Positions 7,241 to 15,512 of a DNA stretch of 15,536 bases are shown piece after piece. Made by a program: the position numbers and the translations under genes. The notes under the pieces were generated by a model that searched no databases, had not been told where the DNA came from, and saw only the letters and a list, made by a program, of their open reading frames with translations. How positions within the stretch are numbered: the first letter of the stretch is position 1; every line of letters begins with the position of its first letter. Source of the DNA: an uncultured bacterium (GTDB lineage: Bacteria > Actinomycetota > Coriobacteriia > Coriobacteriales > Coriobacteriaceae); the NCBI GenBank assembly GCA_905214905.1, contig CAJMNK010000049.1, positions 1-15,536 on the forward strand. The letters are read 5' to 3'.

Positions 7241-7268
7241 TCAAAAGAGGTGGGACATTTGTCCCACC
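7241..7268 (-). terminator. Intrinsic terminator downstream of the serine dehydratase gene
   Basis: On the - strand the stem GGTGGGACA / TGTCCCACC (7249-7268, a 20-nt near-perfect palindrome with a 2-4 nt loop) is followed by TCTTTTGA, about 20 nt after the TAG of the serine dehydratase gene. A strong stem plus a short T-run fits rho-independent termination. The GGGACA/TGTCCC core is also the end motif of the larger intergenic palindromes in this window, so the terminator may derive from such a repeat. Confidence 0.65.
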
Positions 7269-7287
7269 TTTGAGTCGTCCTTTGTTG

Positions 7288-8895
7288 CTATCCGCACACA
7301 CCGCATTTTGCGCAGGCCGAAAGTGCGGCCGGAGCCTGCGCGATGCCGCCCTTTGCCGTCTCGCGCAGCGTGGCCGGCAGTGCGTGGCCCACCGAGAGCA
7401 TGACATGTGCCATCTGGTCAAACGGCACCAGGCTCTTGATGCCGGCGAGGGCGAGTTGTGCCGAGCTAAAGGCCGCTGCCACGCCGATGGCATTGCGGTT
7501 TTGGCAGGGCACCTCCACGAGGCCACCGACGGGGTCACAAACGAGGCCCAGCAGGTTACTCAGCGCGATGGAACTGGCGTCGAGCGCCTGCTCGGGCGTG
7601 CCGCCGAGCATCTGCACCAGCGCGGCGGCAGCCATGGCGGCGGCGCTTCCCACCTCGGCCTGGCAGCCGCCCTCGGCGCCGGCAACGCAGGCGCTCGTGG
7701 TGAGGTTGAGGCCGATGGCGGCTGCGCAGTAGAGCGCGTCCATGACCTGTTCGTCATCGAGCTGCAGGTGGTCGGCGAGCGCCAGCACGCAGCCGGGCAC
7801 GACACCCGCGGAGCCCGCCGTGGGGGCGGCGACGATCACTCCCATCGTGGCGGAGCGCTCGAGCACGGCCATCGCGCGGGCCACGGCGTCGGTTTGAACG
7901 GTGCCCATCAGACTCGTGCTCAAATCGTTGCGGCCGGTGGCATCGACAAGCTTGGCCTCGCCGCCGATAAGCCCGCCGAGTGAGCGCTGCGGATTGACGA
8001 TGGGGGCCGTGGTTTCCTCGCGCATGACGTCGAGCACGCGGCGCATGGCAGCGACGGCGTGGGCCTCGCCGGTCAGACGCGCCTCGCGCAGGGCCATAAC
8101 GGCGCCGATGCTGAGTCCCAGTTCCTCGCACGCATCGAGCAGCTGCTCGCCGTCGTCGAAGATTTCCTTTGCTGAGACGCCGGGGGAGAGCGACGAGGCA
8201 GAACCGGGGAGCTCGATAAAGGTCGCGTAATCGACATTGTCGAGCTTGCGCAGCATAGGGACGACGGTGTCGTCGGGGGCGCCATCGGTCTCAAAGACGG
8301 AGTAGGCCTGACCGCCCACCTCGGTGCGGTAGGTGCGGCAGAAGGCGATGTTCACGTGTGCGTATGCGAGCAGGTTCGTGAGCGCGGCGAGCACGCCGGG
8401 AACATCTTGGTGCGCCACGAAGAGCGTGGAGTACATACCCGAGATGTCAACGCCGACGCCGTTAATGCGGCTGATGCGCATCTTGCCGCCGCCCAGACTC
8501 TCGCCGCGGACCTGTGCCGTAGCGCCCGTGTCGTCGACCATGTCGATGTCGACGGTGTTGGGGTGGATGGAGGCGTCATCGCCCTTAATTTCAAAGTGAT
8601 ATTCGAGGCCCTGCTGACGTGCAAGGTCGAAGGCCTGCTTGATGTTCTCGTCGTCGGTGTCGAGGCCTAGGATGCCCGCGACGAGCGCGCGATCGGTGCC
8701 GTGGCCACGGTAGGTGTGGGCGAAGGAGTTCCACAGGCCAAAGGTGGCCTTGGTGATGCGGCCTTCCAACAGGCTGGCGGCAACTTGGGCGCAGCGCAGG
8801 GCGCCGGCGGTGTGCGATGAGCTGGGGCCGACCATGACGGGGCCCAAGATCTCGAATGCCGAGGTCGTAGCTAGTGTTTGCGGCTTGCCTGCCAT
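7288..8895 (-). CDS. sdaA: Iron-sulfur-dependent L-serine dehydratase (ammonia-lyase), single-chain beta-ACT-alpha
   Basis: A 535-residue cytoplasmic enzyme that deaminates L-serine to pyruvate and ammonia with an oxygen-sensitive [4Fe-4S] cluster. The ATG at 8895 is chosen because AGGAG lies five bases upstream; the frame extends 28 codons further, but that part runs through the repeat at 8919. The beta part comes first (GPSSSHTAG, 23-31; IHPNTVDIDMVD), then an ACT domain at about 147-205 (STLFVAHQDVPGVLAALTNLL). The alpha catalytic part follows, with the expected cluster cysteines in GGCQAEVG, GLVCDPVGG and VEVPCQNRN. In many Gram-positives beta and alpha are separate genes; here they are one chain. 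The tail ends CAKCGVCG with Cys528, 531 and 534. In the Legionella enzyme a C-terminal Cys enters the active site as a cluster ligand, and one of these could do the same. An imperfect TTGCCA/TATCCT pair (9068-9073, 9043-9048, - strand, 19-bp spacer) would place the 8919-9040 palindrome in the 5' leader. Confidence 0.93.
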   Translation of the reverse strand: MAGKPQTLATTSAFEILGPVMVGPSSSHTAGALRCAQVAASLLEGRITKATFGLWNSFAHTYRGHGTDRALVAGILGLDTDDENIKQAFDLARQQGLEYHFEIKGDDASIHPNTVDIDMVDDTGATAQVRGESLGGGKMRISRINGVGVDISGMYSTLFVAHQDVPGVLAALTNLLAYAHVNIAFCRTYRTEVGGQAYSVFETDGAPDDTVVPMLRKLDNVDYATFIELPGSASSLSPGVSAKEIFDDGEQLLDACEELGLSIGAVMALREARLTGEAHAVAAMRRVLDVMREETTAPIVNPQRSLGGLIGGEAKLVDATGRNDLSTSLMGTVQTDAVARAMAVLERSATMGVIVAAPTAGSAGVVPGCVLALADHLQLDDEQVMDALYCAAAIGLNLTTSACVAGAEGGCQAEVGSAAAMAAAALVQMLGGTPEQALDASSIALSNLLGLVCDPVGGLVEVPCQNRNAIGVAAAFSSAQLALAGIKSLVPFDQMAHVMLSVGHALPATLRETAKGGIAQAPAALSACAKCGVCG

Positions 8896-8918
8896 GGGTG
8901 CTCCTGTTCTATCCCGTC

Positions 8919-9040
8919 GTCCCGAGGGACGGGGCATAAGGTCGCCTGCTCGGGCAGTCCTGACTCGCACGGAGAGCACATTAAGTGCTCTCCGGCTCGT
9001 GCGGAACTCGCGATCGACCTTATGCCCCGCCCCTCGGGAC
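8919..9040. repeat. Large nested palindromic element upstream of sdaA
   Basis: Outer arms 8919-8944 and 9015-9040 are reverse complements over 26 bp with one mismatch (core GGGGCATAAGGTCG / CGACCTTATGCCCC). Inside sits a second palindrome: GGAGAGCAC (8971-8979), loop ATTAA, GTGCTCTCC (8985-8993), with imperfect outer pairing between CTCGCAC and GTGCGGAACTCG. The central left half (8955-8979) recurs at the window end (15513-15536) with one indel and one substitution, so this is a dispersed repeat and not a gene-specific riboswitch. It occupies most of the 313-nt gene-free interval 8896-9208; the rest of that interval holds the degraded palindrome at 9086-9124 and the metK terminator. Confidence 0.85.
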
Positions 9041-9085
9041 TAAGGATACATGGTTGGAGTTGCTAGATGGCAAAATTCATTAGCT

Positions 9086-9124
9086 GGGGACGTGTCTTAC
9101 CTTGCTTATCGAGACATCTTCCCC
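9086..9124. repeat. Degraded GGGGAC-type palindrome
   Basis: GGGGACGTGTCT (9086-9097) faces AGACATCTTCCCC (9112-9124), reverse complements apart from one substitution and one indel, around a 14-nt loop. The ends resemble those of the element at 10599-10682 (GGGGACAGACTT), so it may be a decayed member of the same family. Confidence 0.45.
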
Positions 9125-9133
9125 ACCGTTTAT

Positions 9134-9171
9134 ATAAAAAAGAAGTACCGGTTGGGGCCGGTACTTCTTTT
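9134..9171 (-). terminator. Intrinsic terminator of metK
   Basis: A 14-bp perfect stem (AAAAGAAGTACCGG at 9138-9151 and its complement at 9158-9171, loop TTGGGG on the + strand). On the - strand it is followed by further T residues (TTTTTTATAT), about 38 nt after the metK TAA. The A-tract on the other flank could allow activity in both directions. Confidence 0.9.
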
Positions 9172-9208
9172 GGTGCGTCGATATTAGGTTGCAGCTTTTG
9201 CTGCTGGC

Positions 9209-10489
<1,281 letters not shown>

Positions 10490-10511
10490 GATTGTCCTTT
10501 CAAAAACGTGT

Positions 10512-10538
10512 CCCGGCGACCGTTACCATTCCGCCGGG
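10512..10538 (-). promoter_or_regulatory. Leader hairpin directly before the metK ribosome binding site
   Basis: CCCGGCG and CGCCGGG (10512-10518 and 10532-10538) form a 7-bp GC-only stem with a 13-nt loop. On the - strand it is followed by ACACGTTTTTG and then the AAAGGA ribosome site. A GC stem plus five T's just before a start could act as an attenuator, but the 5-nt gap before the T-run is longer than usual. It does not match the SAM riboswitch cores I know. Confidence 0.35.
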
Positions 10539-10556
10539 CTCTCTATGTAAGGGCAC

Positions 10557-10562
10557 ATCATA
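10557..10562 (-). promoter_or_regulatory. Possible -10 box of metK
   Basis: The - strand reads TATGAT, one mismatch from TATAAT, about 68 bases before the metK ATG and upstream of the leader hairpin. No convincing -35 hexamer is seen at normal spacing. Confidence 0.3.
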
Positions 10563-10598
10563 GCGCGTAAATCAAACATTCACACCCTTTCCGCACCT

Positions 10599-10682
10599 AC
10601 TCATTGGGGACAGACTTAAATGAGTAGCCTTAAACTAAGAATGTCCCCAACGACTGGTCATTTAAGTCTGTCCCCAATGAGT
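10599..10682. repeat. Palindromic element with 25-bp perfect arms between metK and gltX
   Basis: The arms at 10599-10623 and 10658-10682 are perfect 25-bp reverse complements (left arm begins ACTCATTGGGGACAGACT and ends AAATGA). The 34-nt centre carries a further GTCCCC (10633-10638). It lies between the divergent metK and gltX promoters. The TGGGGACA end resembles REP-type repeats; it is not a terminator, as neither side has a T-run and both flanking genes are transcribed away from it. Confidence 0.85.
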
Positions 10683-10720
10683 GGGTCGGTGCCCTTTGTG
10701 CGGAGGTTGCTTTGATGCTT

Positions 10721-10726
10721 TATACT
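10721..10726 (+). promoter_or_regulatory. Probable -10 box of gltX
   Basis: TATACT lies 40 bases before the gltX ATG, giving a short leader of about 34 nt if transcription starts some 7 bases downstream. The -35 region is weak; TTGTGC at a 19-bp spacer is the best match. Confidence 0.4.
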
Positions 10727-10766
10727 GATGCGGTTAGACATCCATCCTGCAATCGAGGAGATTTCC

Positions 10767-12242
10767 ATGGCATCAGACGTTCGCGTCCGCTTTGCACCCT
10801 CACCGACGGGCAAGCTGCACATCGGCGGCGCCCGCACCGCTATCTATAACTGGGCTTTTGCCCGTGCAAACGGCGGCACGTTCATCCTGCGCATCGACGA
10901 CACCGACCCCACCCGCTCCACCGACGAGAACACGCAGATCATTCTGCGCGCCATGCGTTGGCTGGGCCTGGACTGGGACGAGGGTCCCGAGGTGGGCGGC
11001 GACTTTGGCCCCTACGCCCAGACTGAGCGCCTGGACCTGTACAAGCAGGCCGCCCAGAAGCTTTGGGACGAGGGTAAGGCCTATCCCTGCTTCTGCACCA
11101 AGGAGCAGCTCGACGCCGACCGCAAGGCCGCCCAGGAGCGTAAGGACCCCTTCCAGGGCTATCAGCGCCGCTGCCGCGATCTGGATCCCGAGGATGCCCG
11201 CCGCCGCATCGAGGCCGGCGAGCCCTACGTCCTGCGCATCAAGGTGCCCGAGGACCGCGGCGACGTCGTCATCCACGATGCCGTCCACGGCGAGGTGACC
11301 TTCGACGCCAAGGAGCTCGACGACTTTGTCATCTTCCGCTCCGACGGCACGCCCACCTATAACTTTGCGACCGTCGTTGACGACGCCATGATGAAGATCA
11401 CCCATGTCATCCGCGGCGATGACCACCTCTCCAACACCCCGCGCCAGGTTATGGTCTACGAGGCCCTCGGCGCGCCCGTGCCCACGTTCGCCCACATCTC
11501 CATGATCTTGGGTGCCGACGGCAAAAAGCTTTCCAAGCGCCACGGCGCCACCTCGGTGGAGGAGTACCGCGACGCCGGTTACCTGTCCGACGCCTTCGTC
11601 AACTACCTGGCGCTGCTCGGCTGGTCGCTCGACGGCGAGACCACAATTATCCCGCGCGATGTCCTGGCCAGCAAGTTCTCGCTCGACCGCATCTCCAAGA
11701 ACCCGGCGACCTTCGACCCCAAAAAGCTCGACTGGGTCAATGCCGAGTACATCAACGGCATGTCCGACGCGCAGTTTGCCGACGAGATCATGGTCCCCGA
11801 ACTACACGAGGCAGGCCTCATCGAGGGTAACGTCGAGTACGGCGAGGATTGGATTGATGCGCTTGCCGCCATCGTCAAGCCGCGCACCAAGATGCCGGCC
11901 GACGCCGTGACCGTCGCCGCTCCCATCTTTGCTACGGCCGAGACGCTCGAGTATGACGAGAAATCCGTTAACAAGGGCCTGGCCAAGGAGGGTATGGGTT
12001 CCATTCTGGACGCCGCCAAGGCCGCGCTCGAGGGTGTGGGCGAGTGGACTGCCGCGAACATCGACGCCGCGCTTGAGCCGCTGCCCGAGCAGATGGATCT
12101 TAAGAAGCGCGTGGTGTTCCAGGCCGTGCGCGTCGCTGTCTGCGGCAACATGGTGAGCCCTCCGCTGGGTGAGACCATGGCGCTCGTCGGCCGCGACGAC
12201 TGCCTGGCGCGTATCGACCGCGCCCGCACGATGGCGCTGTAA
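10767..12242 (+). CDS. gltX: Glutamyl-tRNA synthetase
   Basis: A 491-residue class I aminoacyl-tRNA synthetase that charges tRNA-Glu. The ATG at 10767 has GAGGAG six bases upstream; an in-frame ATG at 10728 would add 13 residues but lies almost at the inferred transcription start. The class I signatures are present: HIGG (18-21, in FAPSPTGKLHIGGARTA) and KLSKR (254-258, in GKKLSKRHGATSVEEY). The Rossmann fold also carries RIDDTDPTRS. A CFC pair (Cys108, Cys110) and Cys136 match the zinc-site region of bacterial GluRS. The all-helical anticodon-binding domain fills the C-terminal third. Whether it also charges tRNA-Gln cannot be judged without the gatCAB and glnS content of the genome. It appears to be monocistronic, with a terminator just downstream. 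Confidence 0.97.
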   Translation: MASDVRVRFAPSPTGKLHIGGARTAIYNWAFARANGGTFILRIDDTDPTRSTDENTQIILRAMRWLGLDWDEGPEVGGDFGPYAQTERLDLYKQAAQKLWDEGKAYPCFCTKEQLDADRKAAQERKDPFQGYQRRCRDLDPEDARRRIEAGEPYVLRIKVPEDRGDVVIHDAVHGEVTFDAKELDDFVIFRSDGTPTYNFATVVDDAMMKITHVIRGDDHLSNTPRQVMVYEALGAPVPTFAHISMILGADGKKLSKRHGATSVEEYRDAGYLSDAFVNYLALLGWSLDGETTIIPRDVLASKFSLDRISKNPATFDPKKLDWVNAEYINGMSDAQFADEIMVPELHEAGLIEGNVEYGEDWIDALAAIVKPRTKMPADAVTVAAPIFATAETLEYDEKSVNKGLAKEGMGSILDAAKAALEGVGEWTAANIDAALEPLPEQMDLKKRVVFQAVRVAVCGNMVSPPLGETMALVGRDDCLARIDRARTMAL

Positions 12243-12265
12243 TCGCTGCGTAAACGTTTGTATCC

Positions 12266-12298
12266 GAGCCCCGTTCACCCGAGCGGGGCTCTTGTTTC
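12266..12298 (+). terminator. Intrinsic terminator of gltX
   Basis: GAGCCCCG (12266-12273) and CGGGGCTC (12284-12291) form an 8-bp perfect stem with a 10-nt loop, followed by TTGTTTCT, starting 23 bases after the gltX stop codon. Confidence 0.88.
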
Positions 12299-12318
12299 TG
12301 TACCGATGAGTGGGTTGC

Positions 12319-12420
12319 TGGGACAAAATAATCAGTAGTGTTTGTCCCATATTCGAGCGACGCAACATGCTCGACACTCGTATCGGCCATGGGACAAACA
12401 CTACTGATTATTTTGTCCCA
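12319..12420. repeat. Palindromic element with 32-bp perfect arms between gltX and priA
   Basis: The arms at 12319-12350 and 12389-12420 are perfect 32-bp reverse complements around a 38-nt spacer. Each arm is itself a palindrome: TGGGACAAA, 13-14 nt of AT-rich sequence, TTTGTCCCA. There are thus four copies of GGGACAAA in alternating orientation. The spacer adds a small CGAGC/GCTCG hairpin. It lies just downstream of the gltX terminator and 32 bases before the priA start, so it separates two co-directional units and may lie within the priA leader. Confidence 0.9.
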
Positions 12421-12452
12421 CCCCTTTCAGGTCCGTTCGTTAGAGGTGGTGT

Positions 12453-14906
12453 ATGGCTCAACAACTGTCGCTGTTTGGTTCGCCGGAACTGGAGGAGACT
12501 CCGGCGAAGCCCGTGCCTGCCGCTGCCTTGGCTCAGCCTAAGCCTGCACCTGAGCCCATCGCCGCCTACGCGAGCGTGGTCCTCGACATCCCCACCCGTG
12601 CGCTGTCGGAACCGTTTGCTTACGGCATCCCTGAGTCCCTTGCTAATGAGGCCCAGATCGGGTCTACGGTCCTGGTCCACTTTGGTAACCGTGCGGCCGC
12701 AGGCTATATCGTCGACATTGCGCCTGAGCTGGGCGACCTACAGGGCAACAACGCCCTCGACCCTTCGCGCATCAAGCCCATCGAGGCTATCCTCAGTAAA
12801 CCGCTCTTTACCGCCGAGGCTGCCCGTATCGCACGCTGGATGAGCCGCGAGTATGTCGCGACGCTTTCCGAGTGCCTGCGCCTGTTTTTGCCCCCGGGTG
12901 GCCGCCCGCGTGTGGTCAAGGGCGACGACGGCGCATGGTCGGTTGAGCGCCCCGCCGTCAAGCCTATTCAAAACCGCTGGGTCATGCTCACGCCCGAGGG
13001 CTTCGACTATTCGCCGCCCAAGACCGCCGTGCGCCAGCGCCAGCTCATCGAGGCGCTCCAGTGCGGACCGGTCACGACGCGCGATCTCAACCTGCTCTAC
13101 AACAGCATGTCGGCGACCATCAAGGCGCTCGAAAAGCGTGGCGTCGTGGTGGTGGAGGAGCGCCGTGCGTGGCGTGGCTGCAGCGAGCAGACCACGCTGT
13201 CCTCGGCAAGCGGTAAGGCGCCGGTCTCCCTTACCAACGGTCAGCAACAGGCACTCGCGCAGATTGAGCGCGCCCGTCTGGACGCCCATGGCGACGTGGT
13301 GCTGGTTGACGGCGTCACCGGCTCCGGCAAAACCGAGGTGTACCTCTCCGCCATCGAGCGTGTGCTCGCAGCCGGCCGTTCGGCCTGCGTGCTGGTGCCC
13401 GAGATCTCGCTGACGGCTCAGACCGTCGGTCGTTTTCGCTCGCGCTTTGGCGAGACGGTCGCCGTGTTCCATTCACGCCTTTCGGCCGGCGAGCGCCTGG
13501 ACCAGTGGGATATGGTCGCCAGCGGTGCCGCGCGCGTGGTCGTGGGCGCCCGCTCGGCGCTCTTTTGCCCGCTCAGCGACTTGGGCCTCATCATCATCGA
13601 CGAGGAGCACGAGACCAGCTACAAGCAGGGCTCCAGTCCGCGCTACCACGCGCGCGAGGTGGCAGCCGAGATGGCGCGTCGCTATCGCTGCCCGCTCGTG
13701 TTGGGCTCGGCCACGCCTTCTGCCGAAGCGCTCGACCGCTGCCGCCGCGGCACGTTCAACGGCGCCACCTGGACTCGTGTCGAGATGCCCGAGCGCCCGG
13801 GTCACGCGGTCCTGCCTACGGTACGTATTGCCGACCTGCGCCGCGAGTTTTCTCACGGCAGCCGTTCCATGTTCTCAAAGCCGCTGATGGAAGGCTTGGA
13901 GCGTGTGGTCGAGAGCCGCGAGAAGGCCGTGCTTCTGCATAACCGCCGTGGCTTTGCGCCGTTTTTGATGTGCCGCGAATGCGGCTGCGTGCCCACCTGC
14001 AACCACTGTTCCACAGCGCTCACGTACCACGAGCGCACGCACACGCTGCAGTGCCACACCTGCGGATCGTCCTGGCGCGTGCAGCCCTATCCGGCCCCTA
14101 CGAGTCGCTGTCCCAAATGCGGCAGTCGCTACCTGGCAAAAATGGGCCTTGGTACTCAGCAGATCGAGGACGCACTGCACCAGATGCTTCCCGAGGATGT
14201 CGCCATTATTCGCATGGATGCCGATTCCACGCGCGGCAAGGATGCGCACAAAAAGCTGCTCGAGCAGTTCGATGCGGCCGATTGCGCCGTGTTGCTGGGC
14301 ACCCAAATGATCGCAAAGGGTCTCGACTTTCCCGAGGTCACGCTCGTGGGCGTGGTTAATGCCGACTTCGCCCTCAAGCTGCCGGACTTCCGCGCAGGGG
14401 AGCGCGCCTACGATCTGCTGGAGCAGGTTGCGGGCCGCGCCGGCCGCGGCGATCGCCCCGGTGAGGTGATCATTCAGACCTACCTGCCCGAGGATCCGGT
14501 CATTCGCGCCGTCGCTGAGCATGACCGTTCGATCTTTACCGACTACGACCTGAATCAGCGCCGCGACGCGCTGTACCCGCCGTTTGTTCGCCTGGTCAAC
14601 ATTTTGGTGTGGTCGGCGAACCGAGACGACGCGCAGGACTACATCGGGCACATTGCAAAGCTGCTTAAGCGTCGTTGGCATGCCGCCGCGCCCGACTTTT
14701 TGCGGGCGGGGAGTGCCGTGCCGCAGGTGCTGGGCCCGGCTTCGTGTGTAATTGAGAGAGCTAAGGACCGTTACCGCTTCCATCTGCTTGTGAAGTCGCC
14801 GGTAGGGTACCATGTCTCTGATGATATCGACGCCTGCCTCAAAGAGACGGGCTCCGTGCGCGGCGTGAGCGTAAGCGTTGACGTCGACGCCTATGATTTG
14901 ATGTAA
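12453..14906 (+). CDS. priA: Primosomal replication-restart helicase PriA
   Basis: An 817-residue 3'-to-5' superfamily 2 helicase that reloads the replisome at stalled forks. The ATG at 12453 follows GAGGTG by four bases. Order: an N-terminal Ala/Pro-rich extension (1-36); the 3'-DNA-binding domain (from YASVVLDIPTRALSEPFAYGIP); a winged-helix region; and helicase lobes with Walker A GVTGSGKT (287-294), DEEH box (383-386) and GSATPS. The eight zinc cysteines are all present (507, 510, 516, 519, 534, 537, 553, 556), followed by GTQMIAKGLDFPEV and QVAGRAGRGDRPGEVIIQT and a C-terminal domain. All catalytic motifs are intact, unlike mycobacterial-type PriA, which has lost helicase motifs. The extreme N-terminus reads MAQQLSLF, matching the QL(S/D)LF sliding-clamp consensus. 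Only 18 nt separate it from def, a widespread priA-def order, so the two probably share an operon. Confidence 0.97.
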   Translation: MAQQLSLFGSPELEETPAKPVPAAALAQPKPAPEPIAAYASVVLDIPTRALSEPFAYGIPESLANEAQIGSTVLVHFGNRAAAGYIVDIAPELGDLQGNNALDPSRIKPIEAILSKPLFTAEAARIARWMSREYVATLSECLRLFLPPGGRPRVVKGDDGAWSVERPAVKPIQNRWVMLTPEGFDYSPPKTAVRQRQLIEALQCGPVTTRDLNLLYNSMSATIKALEKRGVVVVEERRAWRGCSEQTTLSSASGKAPVSLTNGQQQALAQIERARLDAHGDVVLVDGVTGSGKTEVYLSAIERVLAAGRSACVLVPEISLTAQTVGRFRSRFGETVAVFHSRLSAGERLDQWDMVASGAARVVVGARSALFCPLSDLGLIIIDEEHETSYKQGSSPRYHAREVAAEMARRYRCPLVLGSATPSAEALDRCRRGTFNGATWTRVEMPERPGHAVLPTVRIADLRREFSHGSRSMFSKPLMEGLERVVESREKAVLLHNRRGFAPFLMCRECGCVPTCNHCSTALTYHERTHTLQCHTCGSSWRVQPYPAPTSRCPKCGSRYLAKMGLGTQQIEDALHQMLPEDVAIIRMDADSTRGKDAHKKLLEQFDAADCAVLLGTQMIAKGLDFPEVTLVGVVNADFALKLPDFRAGERAYDLLEQVAGRAGRGDRPGEVIIQTYLPEDPVIRAVAEHDRSIFTDYDLNQRRDALYPPFVRLVNILVWSANRDDAQDYIGHIAKLLKRRWHAAAPDFLRAGSAVPQVLGPASCVIERAKDRYRFHLLVKSPVGYHVSDDIDACLKETGSVRGVSVSVDVDAYDLM

Positions 14907-14924
14907 CAAACCGAAAGGATGGCC

Positions 14925-15461
14925 ATGGAAGCCAACGGAATCATACTGTCCCCTGACCCTCGTCTGCGCCAGGAGTGTGCCGTCATCGAGGAAATCACCC
15001 CTGCGATTGAGGCGCTTGCCGAGAAGATGAAGAAGATGATGTTCGAGAACGGTGGTTGCGGCCTGGCTGCTCCGCAGATCGGCGAGCTTATTCAGCTCGT
15101 CACCATCGACTGCGACTACAGCGACAAGAACGACTACGATCCGTACGTGCTCATCAACCCTGTTATTGTTGAGCAGAGCGACCATCTGGTGCCGTTTAGC
15201 GAGGGCTGCCTGTCCATTCCTGGCATAAGCTGCGAGATCGAGCGTCCCGACCATGTCGTCGTCGAGGCGTACGACTTGGACGCAAACCTGATTCGCTATG
15301 AGGCTTCGGGCGACCTGTTCTGCGTATGCCTGCAGCACGAGATTGATCACCTGCATGGCAACACCATGTTCGAGCGACTGAAGCCGATGCAGAGGATCAA
15401 GGCAGTCAAGGAGTACCAGGACGCCCTGGCCCGCGGCGCTCGACCGGGCGAGACGGAGTAG
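14925..15461 (+). CDS. def: Peptide deformylase
   Basis: A 178-residue metalloenzyme that removes the N-formyl group from new proteins at the ribosome exit. I choose the ATG at 14925 (MEANGIILSPDPRLR), because GAAAGG lies six bases upstream; the ATG at 14919 directly abuts that ribosome site. All three family motifs are intact: GCGLAAPQ (44-51), EGCLS (93-97, metal-binding Cys95) and HEIDH (138-142, metal-binding His138 and His142, catalytic Glu139). The N-terminal LSPDPRLRQ and the length fit bacterial deformylases. It follows priA closely. The usual third member, fmt, is not seen in the remaining 75 bases, where a copy of the dispersed palindrome begins instead. Confidence 0.96.
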   Translation: MEANGIILSPDPRLRQECAVIEEITPAIEALAEKMKKMMFENGGCGLAAPQIGELIQLVTIDCDYSDKNDYDPYVLINPVIVEQSDHLVPFSEGCLSIPGISCEIERPDHVVVEAYDLDANLIRYEASGDLFCVCLQHEIDHLHGNTMFERLKPMQRIKAVKEYQDALARGARPGETE

Positions 15462-15512
15462 GTCCCACCGTCCCCTTCCGCCGCAGGGCTTAGGTTTTGC
15501 TCCATGCTCAAA

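Noticed and set aside
7177..7983. A 268-codon open frame on the + strand over the sdaA 3' end
   Set aside because: It is antisense to the conserved Fe-S-binding half of the serine dehydratase and starts within the neighbouring promoter region; its composition is His/Arg/Gly-rich and unlike a real protein.
8919..9040. A serine- or metabolite-sensing riboswitch for sdaA
   Set aside because: Part of the same structure recurs after def in an unrelated context, so a dispersed repeat is the simpler reading.
10490..10727. A known SAM riboswitch in the metK leader
   Set aside because: I looked for the conserved cores of SAM-I/IV, SMK (SAM-III) and SAM-VI and saw none; only an uncharacterised hairpin plus T-run remains, reported as a tentative leader element.
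10599..12420. A CRISPR array or cruciform-type phage attachment site
   Set aside because: The repeats are single inverted pairs with different sequences, not direct repeats with regular spacers, and no cas, integrase or tRNA target is nearby.
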